Below the pieces are notes generated by a model. The model searched no databases. It was not told the origin of the DNA and saw nothing but the letters and a program-made list of their open reading frames with translations. This document shows positions 1 to 12,033 of a stretch of 64,000 nucleotides of DNA, one piece after another. Made by a program: the position numbers and the translations under genes. The number at the start of each line of letters is the position of its first letter. Position 1 is the first letter of the stretch. The stretch spans positions 12,315,968-12,379,967 of the forward strand of contig CM055875.1 of the NCBI GenBank assembly GCA_029582165.1. The letters run 5' to 3'. The DNA is from Portulaca oleracea. Taxonomy: Eukaryota > Streptophyta > Magnoliopsida > Caryophyllales > Portulacaceae.

Positions 1-2117
1 ACATTCGTAAGATATCGGAAGAAATATTTATGAGCTTTTATGTGAGAAGCAAAAATCTGAGTTTTCGGAAAACGCTTTGTGGCTGCCTCTGTTCTCAACT
101 AAAATTTGACCTTTTCCCATGCTTAGATCAAGTGGTGGTTAAATAAATATTGGAGTATGAATCACGAGCTTTCGATAGATAGCTTATAGGCCCTAAACCG
201 ATAAGTGTAGCTCGAGTTATGGCTCTCCGAAAAAGTATAGTTAAGGTACATTTTTTTCTGGACAGCTTAAGGAAATGGGAATTTTGTCCTTCTTAACAAC
301 GCCCTTGGCCTTCGGAGCGAACTATAAAGTTGTAGCGAATGTTTCAAGCTTTCCGAAAATTCCTCTTATGCTTTGATACGATGTCTTTATGACCTCTTTA
401 GTGCGACTTAGGAAATTAAATTCGTTAGCTAGTCGCCAATGATTTATTAAAGTTATTCCTCCATCCTCTCATCTACGTTGAGTTCTAATTCGTGCTCTTC
501 TCTTTCCTAAGTCCCTTCAAGAGATCGTTGCCCTGCAGCTGTTCAAGTCTCTGCTCATCCCGTGTTTGGTTCTAAAGCGTCAGGTACGTGTACTACTTAA
601 TATTTATGCATTCTTATATTTAACCACTCTCTATTTATATCAAGTTTTTATGCTAAGTTAGCATTTTTTTACTTTGGTTAACATTTAAGATTTACGTCCA
701 AAATGATACTTCTCTCATGGTTTTGTTTTATGTACTATAAGAGAGTTACCATATCACCATGCTTTTGTCTTATAAGTCGATGCTATATCAATTCATATTA
801 TAAAAACCATTTTTAAGTCTTGGTTGGAAAATGTCAAGGGTTTACCTCTTTAAAAGTTTTTACGAAGTTTAAACTTCATCCAAGAAAGTCAAGAAGGGTC
901 CTTTTAGTTGTGGTTAAGTTTGTTTAAGCAATTCAGGATTCCAAAAGATTAATAGGGCCCCGCCCATGGCTTTTCGTGCTTTAAAGCACATCAGGAAACT
1001 CGTGTCTTAGTACACACCATGTATAGCGTGCCTTTGTGAACCCCAAGTTAATTATATTTATGCCTTAGTGCACCCAAGGAAAATAAAACTTTAGTGTCTT
1101 AGATGCACACCATGGAAATCTGGCCAATATAGGATAATTATCCACCATTTGGATCTCCCGATCGGTCCGGGTATACGCATACGGAGGCTTAGCTGATGAT
1201 CACAAGTAGGGGCATGTATTTTTATAAATATATGGTTATTAGTAGTAATGTTTACTTACTAAATAAATCAACCAAGTACCAGAATTTCTTTACTTCCACC
1301 CTTTTTAAATCAAAGGAAAATGTTTTTGAGGTTGGGCGCCGAATCTTTTAAGTATGGCCCTCTTGATGCGTTTCACTTTCATTTGCACTTTGTGGTCAAG
1401 TATTTTTTATTGTTACTTTCCTTCTTGTAATTATTTATTAACCGGTTCATTTGGGTTGAATATGATTATCTATAATTATTTATTATTGGTTACTCAAGAG
1501 TGATCAAAATGAGGAGTTAATTATGATGATATTCTAGTGTGGTCAAGTTTTGCTAAATTGGGTTGAATATGATTATCTTGTAAGTATACTTTACTTATTT
1601 CTTCTTTACGGTCTTTCTTTTAATTGTGTAAGTAACGGAGTCGCGCTTAATTGAACTGTAAGCTTTCTTTACTACTTGTGCATTAGTTGGTAGCATACGT
1701 ACTGGGTAAATCTCATTCTTTGAGTTTCATGTTTTTTTTTAGGAAGCTCGGGAAAGGGAAAGGGTAAGCTCCCGGACGGGAGAAACTCAAAGGCTTCTTA
1801 AGAGTGGTTCAGGTGAATTGGAGACTCTTTTGTGGACAGGAAAAGCTAGAGTTCTTTTGGTGGTTTGTGATACTCTAATTGTCATGGTGTTATCCTAGGT
1901 GGTTGTAATTGATGATTATGTATGTAGAAGGTTAAGTGTCTTTGATGGTTTGTTTAACCGTGGATGTCATGCTTTGTTTGTGTTGGGGTTTAGTTTAGCC
2001 TTGTCCATATTTAATGGACGGCGGTAATGCCCTCGGGAAAGTATTTTCGTTGCGCTAATCATTAGGTTAAGTAGGTAGTTAGCTTAATCTGATGGTTAAT
2101 ATCTTGGGGGTGTTACA
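1..2117 (+). mobile_element. LTR of a Tekay/Del-like Ty3/Gypsy element (partial, left end outside window)
   Basis: No gene is visible. The stretch ends in GGGGGTGTTACA, the usual 3' terminus of plant Tekay/Del LTRs, which run TGTAACACC to GGTGTTACA. Its texture (AT-rich with a short purine-rich block near 1741-1800) also fits such an LTR. No primer-binding site follows, so it is a 3' LTR or a solo LTR rather than a 5' LTR. The left terminus lies outside the window, so no target duplication can be tested. Copia pol sequence begins directly after it. Confidence 0.5.
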
Positions 2118-3204
2118 CAAACACTATAATCATCACCTCAAACTCCGTTACTTGATCCCAGTTCAAAATTTTCCTATTGGTCAGAAAATTAGGAACGAGG
2201 TTGAGGTAGTAGAAGTTCCTAAAAGTTGAGGAGAAGGTGCCATGGACCCCACTCTAAGCAAGGTCAGGTAAACAACTCCGTTAGCCACAAAGATATCGAT
2301 CTCCTATGGATGAGCGTGACATGTTACTTTTAAAAAGTAATGACTATACCTACAAAAAGAAGTTTTAGCGAGTCATGATTCCATGAAATCCAAGATGGAG
2401 TCCATGTATGAAGCCAAGTTTAGAACTAGGTTTACTTGCCTGAAGGTGTGAGCCATCAGGCATAACATCGACTTTAAGGCAAAACATGGGTTCATTAAGA
2501 TAGATATCAAGACCACATTCAAAATTAGATTTGGAAGGAGGATGTGTGCTTGACACAACCAAAGGGTTTTGGTTGGAATCCTTGTAAGCTTCAAAAGATC
2601 ATATGTGGTCTTAAGGGAGCTTTTAGGAATTGGAATTATCGATCAATTTGACCAAGGCATGAAAAGGTTTGATGAACTGAGAAGTGCTAAAATAATTTGT
2701 GTTTACACAAAGTTCAATGGGAGCAATGAGTTTCAGATGCTATATGTGATTGACATACTGCCTATAGAGAAGAAGATTCTTATGTTACAATCTACTGAGG
2801 TTGACTTGGGAATAATTTTCAAAATAAAGGATTAGTGGGGCTTAGAATTTTCTTAGAGGCAAGATCTATAATGATAAATTAAAAATTTTGATTGGCTGAA
2901 TCAAAGTTGATTAGGTGTTGAATAGTTCAAACCCGCTTCAAGAATGGATGAATATCCATGAATCATGACATATCCTTAGGTGAATCTAATTGTCTTGAAA
3001 CAATTAGGGGACCTAAAAAGGATGACACATATAACTCGTGCTTCAAGCATGGGATTAAAGTATGCCAAAAGATGTTCAAAGCCTAACATAACATATGCAT
3101 TATGTATATGTATGAACAAAACTAAGGATATGTCCTCAACCTACAGTAGTTAATAAAAGCTAAGTGTGAACAGTACCATTGATGCTACATCTATGTCAGA
3201 AAGG
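2118..3204 (+). pseudogene. Ty1/Copia pol remnant: connector and reverse transcriptase
   Basis: Translated in shifting frames, about 2250-2840 matches the end of the Copia integrase-RT linker and the RT domain. The match includes a KSKMESMYE block and an RT stretch reading KLQKIICGLKGAFRNWNYR, followed by YVIDILPI where active elements have YVDDILLI. Stops and frameshifts break it throughout, and the second catalytic Asp region is altered. The remnant continues, more decayed, to 3204. There it is cut by an inserted LTR, and the RNase H part resumes at 4559. This is a dead copy with no cellular role. Confidence 0.75.
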
Positions 3205-4558
3205 TGATAGGTGCTTTTTATGACTATGTTTTTAGGGGATTTCAATAGTGTATTAGGGATAGTTTTGAGTGTGAATCTCGTTTTTTATCCCAATTTCCCT
3301 ATTATACTTGGTGTTATTGTTTTTGATGAAAACTTGTAGGTTTAAGGCCAAAACACACCATCATTTCCTTAGCATTTGGCAACTACTGACACACCACAGG
3401 CCCCTTCAGATGACACCCAGACCTTGGTACGAATTTCGGAGCAAACGGAACAAGAAACTCACGGCCAGAGGCCACCACGGTCAGCCCGTACGGACTTGGT
3501 ATGAATTTGGCAAGGACTGTACAAACCGTGGCAGACTGCCCGTGTAGGTCGGTTGTTTTCGGGAGTAGAAATAAAAGCAAGCGACGGTTTTTCGTCATTC
3601 ATTGATTATTTCGATCTGTGGCCGGAAAGGAGAGAAAAAAGAGCCCAAATACTTCCAATTCTACTCTTCCCCAACATCAAGATTCAAGATCGTATCGATT
3701 CAAGAGAAGCAAGGATCAAGAATCAAGAAGGAAGTGGCGACATTCGTGGAGAAGATTCCACCCCGGGATGGAAAGACTCAATCGAGATGTATTCTTCACA
3801 TGTTTGTTCTTTCTTTTAGTATTCTTTCTTTGTTTTGAGAATCGATTATGTTGATTGGAACTTGTTTCATGCTTTCATTGACAATGAATGAGTAGTTTTC
3901 TTGAATTCTAGGGTTTTGCAACCCGAAACAATGCAGTTTGATTGAATGTTTTTAGTTTGTGCATGAATTCTTGTTTTAAATCAATAGAAGGTTGTGTTTT
4001 CCATGTTTATGAGTGTTCTTTAGGCATGGAATGCTTGTAATTTGAGATTAACCTGAGAAGTATTGAAAGGTGAATTAGGATAATCTGACTACCAACCTTT
4101 CTACCTAGTTTTGTAAAATTGGAGAATAGAATAGCAGACTAGGGAACCTTTTAATAACCATAATATTTCAGACCTTCAACTTCTATTAACTCGAAAAGCA
4201 TACGAAATTTGTAATTTAGGTTAATCGAGGTAATTCTATTAGCATCGAAAGAGCAGTAGAGCTCTTATGGTTGTCGTTCTTGATTCATTATTGAATGTAT
4301 AATTGTGCATGCTAGGATTTAGTAATCGAACTCGCTGCTAGGTTAGCATTTCCTAGAAGTCTTTGTATCTTGATCGAATCCTAGATACATATTTCCCTGC
4401 TTTATTAGTTCTTTTTAGTTTCTAAAAATCTTTTCAAAAATCAAAACCTGTTAGCTTAGCAATCGCATTAGAGATTAGTTTTCTGTGCTGCTAATTGAGT
4501 CCCTGTGGGATCGACCTTGACGTGCTACTCCGTACACCGTGCGCTTGTGGCCCTGTCT
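3205..4558 (+). mobile_element. Solo LTR, family Y copy 1 (Athila/Tat-like), TSD AAAGG
   Basis: A 1354-bp LTR starting TGATAGGTGC and ending CCCTGTCT (terminal CA mutated to CT). The exact 5-bp repeat AAAGG flanks it at 3200-3204 and 4559-4563, as expected for a Ty3/Gypsy insertion. A second copy lies at 37780-38892. There is no internal region, so this is a solo LTR left by LTR-LTR recombination. It sits inside the Copia pol remnant. Near its 3' end it carries TCCCTGTGGGATCGACC, a motif also present in the family X LTRs at 33207 and 34672. Confidence 0.85.
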
Positions 4559-5100
4559 AAAGGTATGGTTATCTAAAAGATTAGAGAAAATTTTACAATC
4601 TGTCTGAGTGGTTTTCAGGTGAGTTGGAAGAGGTTCCCAACGTGACACGAGTTCGATTCTACAAATAAGACTAGTATGGCGCGGCTTTCGAAGCTGCGAC
4701 AGAAACTGTTAGGATTGTGAAGTTCATTTTAGAACTGAGTTTTGTTTCTAGCCTTGCGAGAGGAATGGAACTTTGTTGATAGGAGCCATCACTCAAGCAA
4801 AGGAACTGAAACTCACTACAAATCCAAACATGAGTTCCAGAGATATCACCCATATGAAACGTCGTTAGTTGAGATGATATAAAAATGTGCGAGGTTCATT
4901 GCAAGTATTGTGGACTAAACCCTTATGGTAGTTAGAGCATGATAGTCATGCATGGGCAATATGTATTAACCATATTCCAAAATGTGAACAAGTCAGTTTA
5001 CATGAACCGTTCATGAATTATGACCTTGTAGATTCATCAATAAGAATAAGATTCAAACTTTACATTAATTGTGGTTTAGAATTATGTAAATGTCTAATAA
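4559..5100 (+). pseudogene. Ty1/Copia RNase H remnant, continuation after the solo LTR
   Basis: The reading resumes after the inserted LTR with Copia RNase H-like sequence, for example a stretch reading AAFEAATETVRIVKFILEL and then ARGMEL. This resembles the AEYIAA...KEAVWIKKFI region of active elements. Many stops are present. The stretch to about 5100 has weak similarity to the Copia C-terminal end and 3' untranslated part. Confidence 0.65.
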
Positions 5101-5855
5101 GGTTAGAGAATTCAAAATGGGAAATTAAATGAGGTCTGATTTCTGAAACCCCATTAAGTGAACTTGATAATGCTAGTCTTGGTCAATAGTCTACCTGGTT
5201 CCTAATTGTATTATCACGTAGGGACAGCATCAACACAATTAGCATGTAGGGTTGAGGTGATGATCGAGTTTCATGATCATGGTGATGTGGTGACATCATA
5301 AATCAACAATGTTGAGAACAACCACCGAACTGACCCGCAGTGGGAGCGCTTTAAGTTGGGAACGTCATAAGAGCTCTTGCTACTCAAGGAAAATTTCTAA
5401 ATTCTGAGTTCTTTACATAACCTACATGGTCTGTTGTAACTTTGGAGCACGTCCGAAGCCTTCGTAGCAGGAGGCCATAAAGGCGGTGTTTGGGCTACAG
5501 TTGAATCATGTGAGAATGTGTAGTTCAACAAGATGGCATTGTCATCCCTATTAGGGATAGTTGTCTCGTTGGCCACTCGATGAGCTTAGACTGAAAATGC
5601 TTGACCTAAGTCAGATGAATCAATAGATGATCATCTGCTTTTCAGAGTCTAACTCGGAGATCGAGGAACATTCAAGTTTTACATAAGGTTGACTTTAGCT
5701 TACCTTATCCGAACATGAGACAGTAAGTGATGGATTCAAGACCCCCTCGTTCACCTTGAAGATGCTCGATAACATGCTGGGTTGGATTGTCAAAGACATC
5801 AAGGTTATTCTCGATGCACTAGAGCCTATTAAGGCTCCATTGAGGTACATCAATG
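5101..5855. other. Unassigned non-coding stretch
   Basis: No open frame or recognisable domain was found. It lies between the Copia RNase H remnant and the Gypsy insertion at 5856, and its sequence resumes at 10890 after that insertion. It is probably the 3' part of the Copia element or another decayed repeat. Confidence 0.4.
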
Positions 5856-7291
5856 TGATGGAAATCAGCCCACGCTTATTCCCCTAGGCCCAATCAAGGA
5901 GGCCCAATTAAAGGTCCATCATACACATAGGGTCCTTCATCAAAGGACTACAACTTATACAAGGCCAACAGGGCATGTTTGGTTCAACTACATCAAGTGG
6001 GCCAACGAAAAGAGATACAAGGTTGAACTACGGAGGCCCATTCATATGGTGTGTTTCATATTTCAAGAGGATGTCCAAACATCCTAGAAGAAGGGCCAAG
6101 ACACACGCCAACCCCAAGAGGAGCAAGGGTACACATCCAAGTCAAGAATACAAGTCCAATTTTATGATCTTGATTTTTGGATGTAATTTAATTAGTTATA
6201 GCTTAATTATTTCTGGTGTGTTTCTTTTAATTAGGCTAGATTAGGTGTGTTTTATTTCCTAGATAGGAATAAGCTAATTTTGTAACTAATCCAATTTGGA
6301 TTAGGAAAGCCAAAACCAATTAGGATAAGGTTTGTTACAACCAACTCCCCCTAGGATAAGGATTCCTAATCCAAGGAGGAGTAGGAGTAGTTAGACGAGT
6401 TTTCCTTGGCTTGCACGCCAAGAGAGAGACTCCTAAGCCTAGTTTAGCTTGGCTTCCACGCCAAGTAGGAGTACAAGTCCCTTAAGGACTCTCCTAGTAT
6501 AAATAGCCTAGGTTTGTATTCAATTGACACATCAGTTGAGAAATATGAATCAAGCTTTAAGCTTACCCCCTGAGTGTTTGGATTAACCCTCACCCATTTT
6601 CTTCTATTGTATCTTGGTTTGGCACCCAAGTGGTTAGGAAGAGCTTGATCCTAGGTTGCGGTCTAGGTCAAGTTAGCCCTAGGTTGTCCTTTTTGTGGAT
6701 TCAATTAGGAAATCTAGATCTATCCATTCTTACCTTTCTATCAATATAGTTAAGGTAATTACCCTGTGAGCTTTCTGTCAATACAGTTAAGTCACATTAA
6801 TCCTATACCTACCCCTTCATCCCCAACGCCACATCCTCCCATCCACATCCCCACAAACGTCACCCTCTCTCCCAATCCAACTCCATCTCACCTTCCTTCT
6901 CTCTCTCCATAACAACTTTCCAACAACCTTATCTCTCCATAACAACCTAACAACCTCCCACTCTCCTCCACCTCCAAACGCCACCCTCTCACCTCCTCTC
7001 CCCCTTCTTACCTCACGCCACCTTCTCCCTCTCCCCTCTTCCAACGTCAACCCTTCCCCCTCAAATCATCATCCAAGATTCATCCCTTTCCCGTTCAAGA
7101 TTCAACCTTTCTTGAATCTTGAAACTACAAAAGCCCCCACGGCAAAATAACTTCCACAAAGAACCCTTTTTCACGAGAACCACCCCTCTCTTTTCCACCC
7201 TAATCTCGTGAACCACCCCCACTTCCCTGTAAGTACACGTGTTTCATGTATCATCGGAATCAAGAACCTTTCTTGACCCGGTAATACATCA
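5856..7291 (+). repeat. 5' LTR of the 5856-10889 Gypsy element
   Basis: A 1436-bp LTR with TG...CA ends. TATAAATAG at 6498-6506 is a likely promoter TATA box. Two hairpin-forming words lie just upstream: CTTGGCTTGCACGCCAAG at 6405-6422 and CTTGGCTTCCACGCCAAG at 6448-6465, each with 6-bp arms and a 6-nt loop. Differences from the 3' LTR are few and mostly single bases. Confidence 0.92.
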
Positions 7292-7295
7292 AAAG

Positions 7296-7307
7296 TGGTA
7301 TCAGAGC
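7296..7307 (+). other. Primer-binding site, initiator tRNA-Met
   Basis: TGGTATCAGAGC is complementary to the 3' end of plant initiator tRNA-Met. It starts four bases after the end of the 5' LTR, the expected position for first-strand priming. Confidence 0.9.
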
Positions 7308-7506
7308 TCTAGGTTAGTGTTGAATGTAAACCAAACACGTAACCTTCTAATCCAAAAGCCTAACCTGCTAATCCACAGGTTTAACCTGCAATCCAAACAC
7401 ATAACCTTCAAACCTTCAGTACCAACCTGCAACCCAACACTCCACAAACAGCCCAAACACATTATCCATCCCTACCCAACGTCACTCTGGCGTTCCAACC
7501 CCTACC

Positions 7507-8058
7507 ATGGCACACGAATTGCTCTTCATGAGGAGGATCCTCAGCAGTTCGATTGTCCAAGAAGACCAACAACAACGAGAGGCTATCTTTCAGTCTCGCT
7601 GCACCATCAAAGGAAAGGTCTGCTCCTTAATCGTTGATGGAGGAAGCTGCACCAACGTGGCTTCAACAACCATGGTGGATAAACTTCAGCTAGAAGTCAG
7701 TCCACATCCCAAGCCCTACACCATCCAATGGCTCAATCAGGGTGAAGGATTGCAAGTTACTCAACGATGCTTGGTAAGCTTTTCCATTGGCAAGAATTAT
7801 CAAGATACTATTTGGCGTGATATATTGCCTATGGACGCTTGTCACCTTTTGTTAGGAAGACCATGGTTATTTGACAGGAGTGTGATGCATGATGGAGGAG
7901 CCAACACCTACACCTTCAGGTTCAACCACAAAAAAATCACCCTATCTCCACTTAAAATAACCCTTCCGTCCCAACCCAAAGAGATCGATCTGAACCCAAT
8001 CCCTTCTATGACCACTGAACGCCCTGAGTTTAGTGAGCCTAAGGAAATCATTCTCTGA
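7507..8058 (+). pseudogene. Retropepsin-like aspartic protease part of Gypsy pol
   Basis: A 183-residue open frame with the aspartic protease signature region VDGGSCTNVAS (residues about 43-53). The downstream ILPMDACHLLLGRPWL block of plant Ty3/Gypsy proteases is at about 106-121. The catalytic motif reads DGGS; plant Gypsy proteases vary here between DSGA and DGGS, so it may be functional in sequence. The normal gag and zinc knuckle are absent upstream, with only about 215 bp between the primer site and this frame. The start is therefore a remnant boundary, not a true initiation site. The frame ends in a stop before the RT segment. Confidence 0.8.
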
Positions 8059-8127
8059 GACCTAATCACAAACCCTAGCCACGAAAACCAAAGCCATGAA
8101 ATCCCTAATCCTCTCGTCACCCCTCAG

Positions 8128-9200
8128 TTGGGACAACCTTCTCCTGTGTTCCAAGAAGAGATATTACCAGGATTGCCCCTCCAACATGATCTTATTCCTG
8201 GATCTATTCAGCATGACGAGGCAGCAGGTCACGTAAACCCTAGTGACATTCAAGGGGTTCAAAGGCAGGGTGACGATCTTCAAACCAAGGGTGTGATTAG
8301 GGAAATCTGCAGTCCATGTGACGCCCCTACCCTTGTGGAAACAAAGGAAGTTGAAAACCAGCGTCTGTGCATCAACAAGAGTCCTATTAAGTACAGGTTT
8401 CCTAAAATTGAAGTTCTAATGAACGAACTAGATGATACCCTAGTCGTTTCAGAGATTGGTCCAAGAAGTGGGTATCTTGATCCAGTTCGAATTCAAAAAG
8501 GGGATACTTCTATCAATACCAAAGGAGATCTCTATGAATGGTTAGTCATGGCTATTCGACTAACTAGTGTTCTTTATGCTTTAATGAGATTGATGAAACA
8601 GGTTTTGAAGCCCCTTATTAGCAAGTGTGTTGTTGTCTACTTTGATGACATACTTGTGAATAGCTAGAGTGAGAAAGATCATACTTTTCACCTCCAATCT
8701 GTTCTGGAGATCTTATCTCACGAAAAGATGCATGTGAATTTATCCAAGTGGTACTTCTTCATCAACAACATAGTCCTTCTTGGCTATGACTCTCGGTTGA
8801 AGTGATCCAGATTGATGAAGAAAAGATCAAAGCTAGCAAGGAGTGGTCTACTCCAACTAGTATTCTTGGTGATCGAATCTTCTACGGTTTGACTACTTTC
8901 TATAAGAGGTTTGTGAAGAATTTCAGCACTATTCTATCACCAATAGCCGAGCTACTAAAGTATAAGGAGTCTTCATGGACTCCAACAATCCAGCAAGTGT
9001 TCGACACCAGCAAAAGAAAACTCTGCACCACACATGTCCTAACCCTACACAGCTTTAATAAGAAGTCTAAGGTCAAGTGTGATGCTTCTGGAGTTAGTAT
9101 TGGAGTTGTTCTATCTCAGGAGGGTCGTCCCTTAGCTTATTACATGGAGAAGTTCGGTGACCCTAGATTCATGGAAGACAATGGACACCAACTTCGCCCA
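8128..9200 (+). pseudogene. Gypsy reverse transcriptase and partial RNase H, broken
   Basis: 8128-8667 reads as a Ty3 RT with small deletions and keeps IKYRFPKIE, GDLYEWLVMAIRL and the catalytic box VVVYFDDILV, before a stop at 8667. A second frame from 8802 carries the RT thumb (TTFYKRFVKNFSTILSPIAE) and the start of RNase H (KVKCDASGVSIGVVLSQEGR). The sequence then jumps to the extreme C-terminal tail without integrase. The two frames are separated by stops and a frameshift. Confidence 0.85.
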
Positions 9201-9451
9201 TACAATAAGGTCTCTTTCAGTCCATCGAGTTCAAAGCCAAATTCTTGGCAACCAGGAAAGACTACTGGAGATCTGCCTACCCTTGGTCTCACCTTTGGGG
9301 GCCCAAGGTTCATGGAGGATAACGGATGTCAACCTATCGAAGGAATCATAGCTCACGTGAAGGTCCTGTTTCACGTGCATGGGCCAGTTGAAGTAATTGC
9401 AAAGATTGACCCTCCAAGTTTGAGGACAAACTTCTTTCAACAAGGGGGGAA
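9158..9451 (+). pseudogene. Rearranged polyprotein tail and polypurine tract
   Basis: After the truncated RNase H the frame contains a duplicated word: GDPRFMEDNGHQ at about 9160 and GGPRFMEDNGCQ at about 9300. It ends in PSLRTNFFQQGGNDG, the usual C-terminal tail of this Gypsy group. A related tail is at 36418-36447. The polypurine tract AAGGGGGGAA is at 9442-9451 directly before the 3' LTR. The integrase domain is missing. Confidence 0.75.
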
Positions 9452-10889
9452 TGATGGAAATCAGCCCACGCTTATTCCACTTGGCCCAATCAAGGAGGCC
9501 CAATTAAAGGTCCATCATACACATAGGGTCCTTCATCAAAGGACTACAACTTATACAGGGCCAACATGGCATGTTTGGTTCAACTACATCAAGTGGGCCA
9601 ACGAAAAGAGATACAAGGTTGAACTACGGAGGCCCATTCATATGGTGTGTTTCATATTTCAAGAGGATGTCCAAACATCCTAGAAGATGGGCCAAGACAC
9701 ACGCCAAGCCCAAGAGGAGCAAGGGTACACATCCAAGTCAAGAATACAAGTCCAATTTATGATCTTGATTTTTGGATGTAATTTAATTAGTTATAGCTTA
9801 ATTATTTCTGGTGTGTTTCTTTTAATTAGGCTAGATTAGGTGTGTTTTATTTCCTAGATAGGAATTGGCTAATTTTGTAACTAATTCAATTTGGATTAGG
9901 AAAGCCAAAACCAATTAGGATAAGGTTTGTTACAACCAACTCCCCCTAGGATAAGGATTCCTAATCCAAGGAGGAATAAGAGTAGTTAGACGAGTTTTCC
10001 TTGGCTTGCACGCCAAGAGAGAGACTCCTAAGCCTAGTTTAGCTTGGCTTCCACGCCAAGTAGGAGTACAAGTCCCTTAAGGACTCTCCTAGTATAAATA
10101 GCCTAGGTTTGTACTCAATTGACACATCAGTCGAGAAATATGAATCAAGCTTTAAGCTTACCCCCTGAGTGTTTGGATTAACCCTCACCCCTTTTCTTCT
10201 ATTGTATCTTGGTTTGGCACCCAAGTGGTTAGGAAGAGCTTGATCCTAGGTTGTGGTCTAGGTCAAGTTAGCCCTAGGTTGTCCTTTTTGTGGATTCAAT
10301 TAGGAAACCTAGATCTACCCGTTCTTACCTTTTTATCAATATAGTTAAGGTAATTACCCAGTGAGCTTTCTGTCAATACAGTTAAGTCACATTAATCCTA
10401 TACCCTACCCCTTAATCCCCAACGCCACATCCACCCATCCACATCCCCACAAACGTCACCCTCTCTCCCAATCCAACTCCATCTCACCTTCCTTCTCTCT
10501 CTCCATAACAACTTTCCAACAACCTTATCTCTCCATAACAACCTAACAACCTCCCACTCTCCTCCACCTCCAAACGCCACCCTCTCACCTCCTCTCCCCC
10601 TTCTTACTTCACGCCACCTTCTCCCGCTCCCCTCTTCCAATGTCAACCCTTCCCCCTCAAATCATCATCCAAGATTCATCCTTTTCCCGTTCAAGATTCA
10701 ACCTTTCTTGAATCTTGAAACTACAAAAGCCCCCACGGCAAAATAACTTCCACAAAGAACCCTTTTTCACGAGAACCACCCATCTCTTTTCCACCCTAAT
10801 CTTGTGAACCACCCCCACTTCCCTGTTTGGTTACACGTGTTTCATGTATCATCGGAATCAAGAACCTTTCTTGACCCGGTAATACATCA
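9452..10889 (+). repeat. 3' LTR of the 5856-10889 Gypsy element
   Basis: A 1438-bp LTR that is nearly identical to 5856-7291. It has TG...CA ends, a TATA box at 10093-10101 and the same two CTTGGC/GCCAAG hairpins upstream of it. It is followed by the CAATG target duplication. Confidence 0.92.
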
Positions 10890-11539
10890 CAATGCTTTCA
10901 TCCAGGAGGTTTCCAAAACAGTCAAGGATGTCCTCAAAGGAGAAAATGAGCAACCAAAACAAGTTCTTACTTCTGGTAAAGAAGAATCGTTTAAAGGTCC
11001 TCTTGTTGAGTGGCAACATCATTTTGTTCTAAGCCAAGCTTTTGATTCAGCAAGTTAGTGTTCACAAAGCAATCATAGGACTGCCAAGGTCCTTGATAGA
11101 AACTGCTTGGTAGAGTGACTTTGAGCCCTGACACCTTCCTTGCTCAAATCAATGATGGATGGACGTTTTTCACTTAATTCTCTACTTAAGTCACCAGCCT
11201 AGAAGTCTCCTACGTCAAGCAAATCAAGCCCTTCAAGGATTAATCCAGTTAAGTCCTCTCTAAGGTCCTTAACGATCATGATGCTAATGTTTTCCAGAAC
11301 ACACTGGGGTTTTAAGCATGGATTTGTCTACCAGATAGCATGAGCCTCGGAGGCCCTTTCAGAAAAATCTATCAACGTCCTTGGAAGTTTCAGTCAGTAA
11401 AGACCATCATCTGTGTGGCAGAACTGGGCGGCAACTTGTTTCACATTGGTTGGCCAAAAAGAAGCTTCCATCATTACTTTTCAGAGCAGTTGAGCTATAG
11501 GTTGTCACCTTAGGATGTCATTTCACAAATAATGCTAAA
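10890..11539. other. Unassigned stretch, right flank of the Gypsy insertion
   Basis: The sequence continues from 5855 across the Gypsy insertion. A short open stretch to 11058 spans the junction when the insertion is removed, but I do not recognise it. The rest has stops in all frames. It is probably part of the Copia 3' region or of another old retroelement. Confidence 0.35.
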
Positions 11540-12033
11540 TGTTGGTCCAATAAGAGCCTAGTTTAGTGTTTTAATTATTGCATTAATGTATGTTAGCAGT
11601 TAATCAAGGTCCTTAGTGATAAACATGTTTTAGCTTTCCCAATGACTAAGGGTTATTTTGGCGAGAAAGGTTGCTCATAAATAGCCTTCCCAGCTGCTTG
11701 TAAACACAAGTTAAAGTTTATGAAAGAGTCGAGCATAGCTCCTTGTGTTTCCCTCAAAATTCTCTCTTGCTTATCTCTAATTAGGCCAATTAGAGTGGTG
11801 TTCAAGTTGAGTCTTGATCCTTCTCCTTTGGTGGTGTATCTGTATCCATTGGAGGGTTCAAGGGCCTTAACTTTCTGCCTGGTGGTGCATCTGTATCAAG
11901 GTTTGAGGTTAGCTCCATCTGTTTCCAGAATCCTGTTGAGGTCCTTTAGTCAGTTACAGGCAAACTACCTCGCCTGACTTGATTGGTAACCTGGTCATCT
12001 TTGATTGCTCCCTTTCAACCCGGGAGTACATCA
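11540..12033 (+). mobile_element. Short LTR (solo or terminal), 494 bp
   Basis: It begins TGTTGGTCCAATAAGAG and ends CCCGGGAGTACATCA, so it has TG...CA termini. CATAAATAG near 11677 is a plausible TATA box. The ending resembles that of the Gypsy LTR at 5856. The flanks CTAAA and GTAAG match at only three of five bases, so a target duplication is not convincing. Confidence 0.45.

Larger units (their letters stand above)
5856..10889 (+). mobile_element. Complete-ended but internally deleted Ty3/Gypsy retrotransposon, TSD CAATG
   Basis: The element is 5034 bp. Two near-identical LTRs (5856-7291 and 9452-10889) both start TGATGGAAATC and end TAATACATCA. The 5-bp duplication CAATG flanks it at 5851-5855 and 10890-10894. 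A primer-binding site matching initiator tRNA-Met is at 7296-7307 and a polypurine tract at 9442-9451. The internal region is only 2160 bp: it retains protease, RT and part of RNase H, but gag and integrase are missing. The high LTR similarity suggests a fairly recent insertion, so it was probably mobilised in trans or deleted since. Confidence 0.93.

Noticed and set aside
6817..7050. Arg/Gly-rich minus-strand frame in the Gypsy LTR, repeated at 10398-10646
   Set aside because: It is in both LTR copies, in a C-rich low-complexity part of the leader, with no family resemblance.
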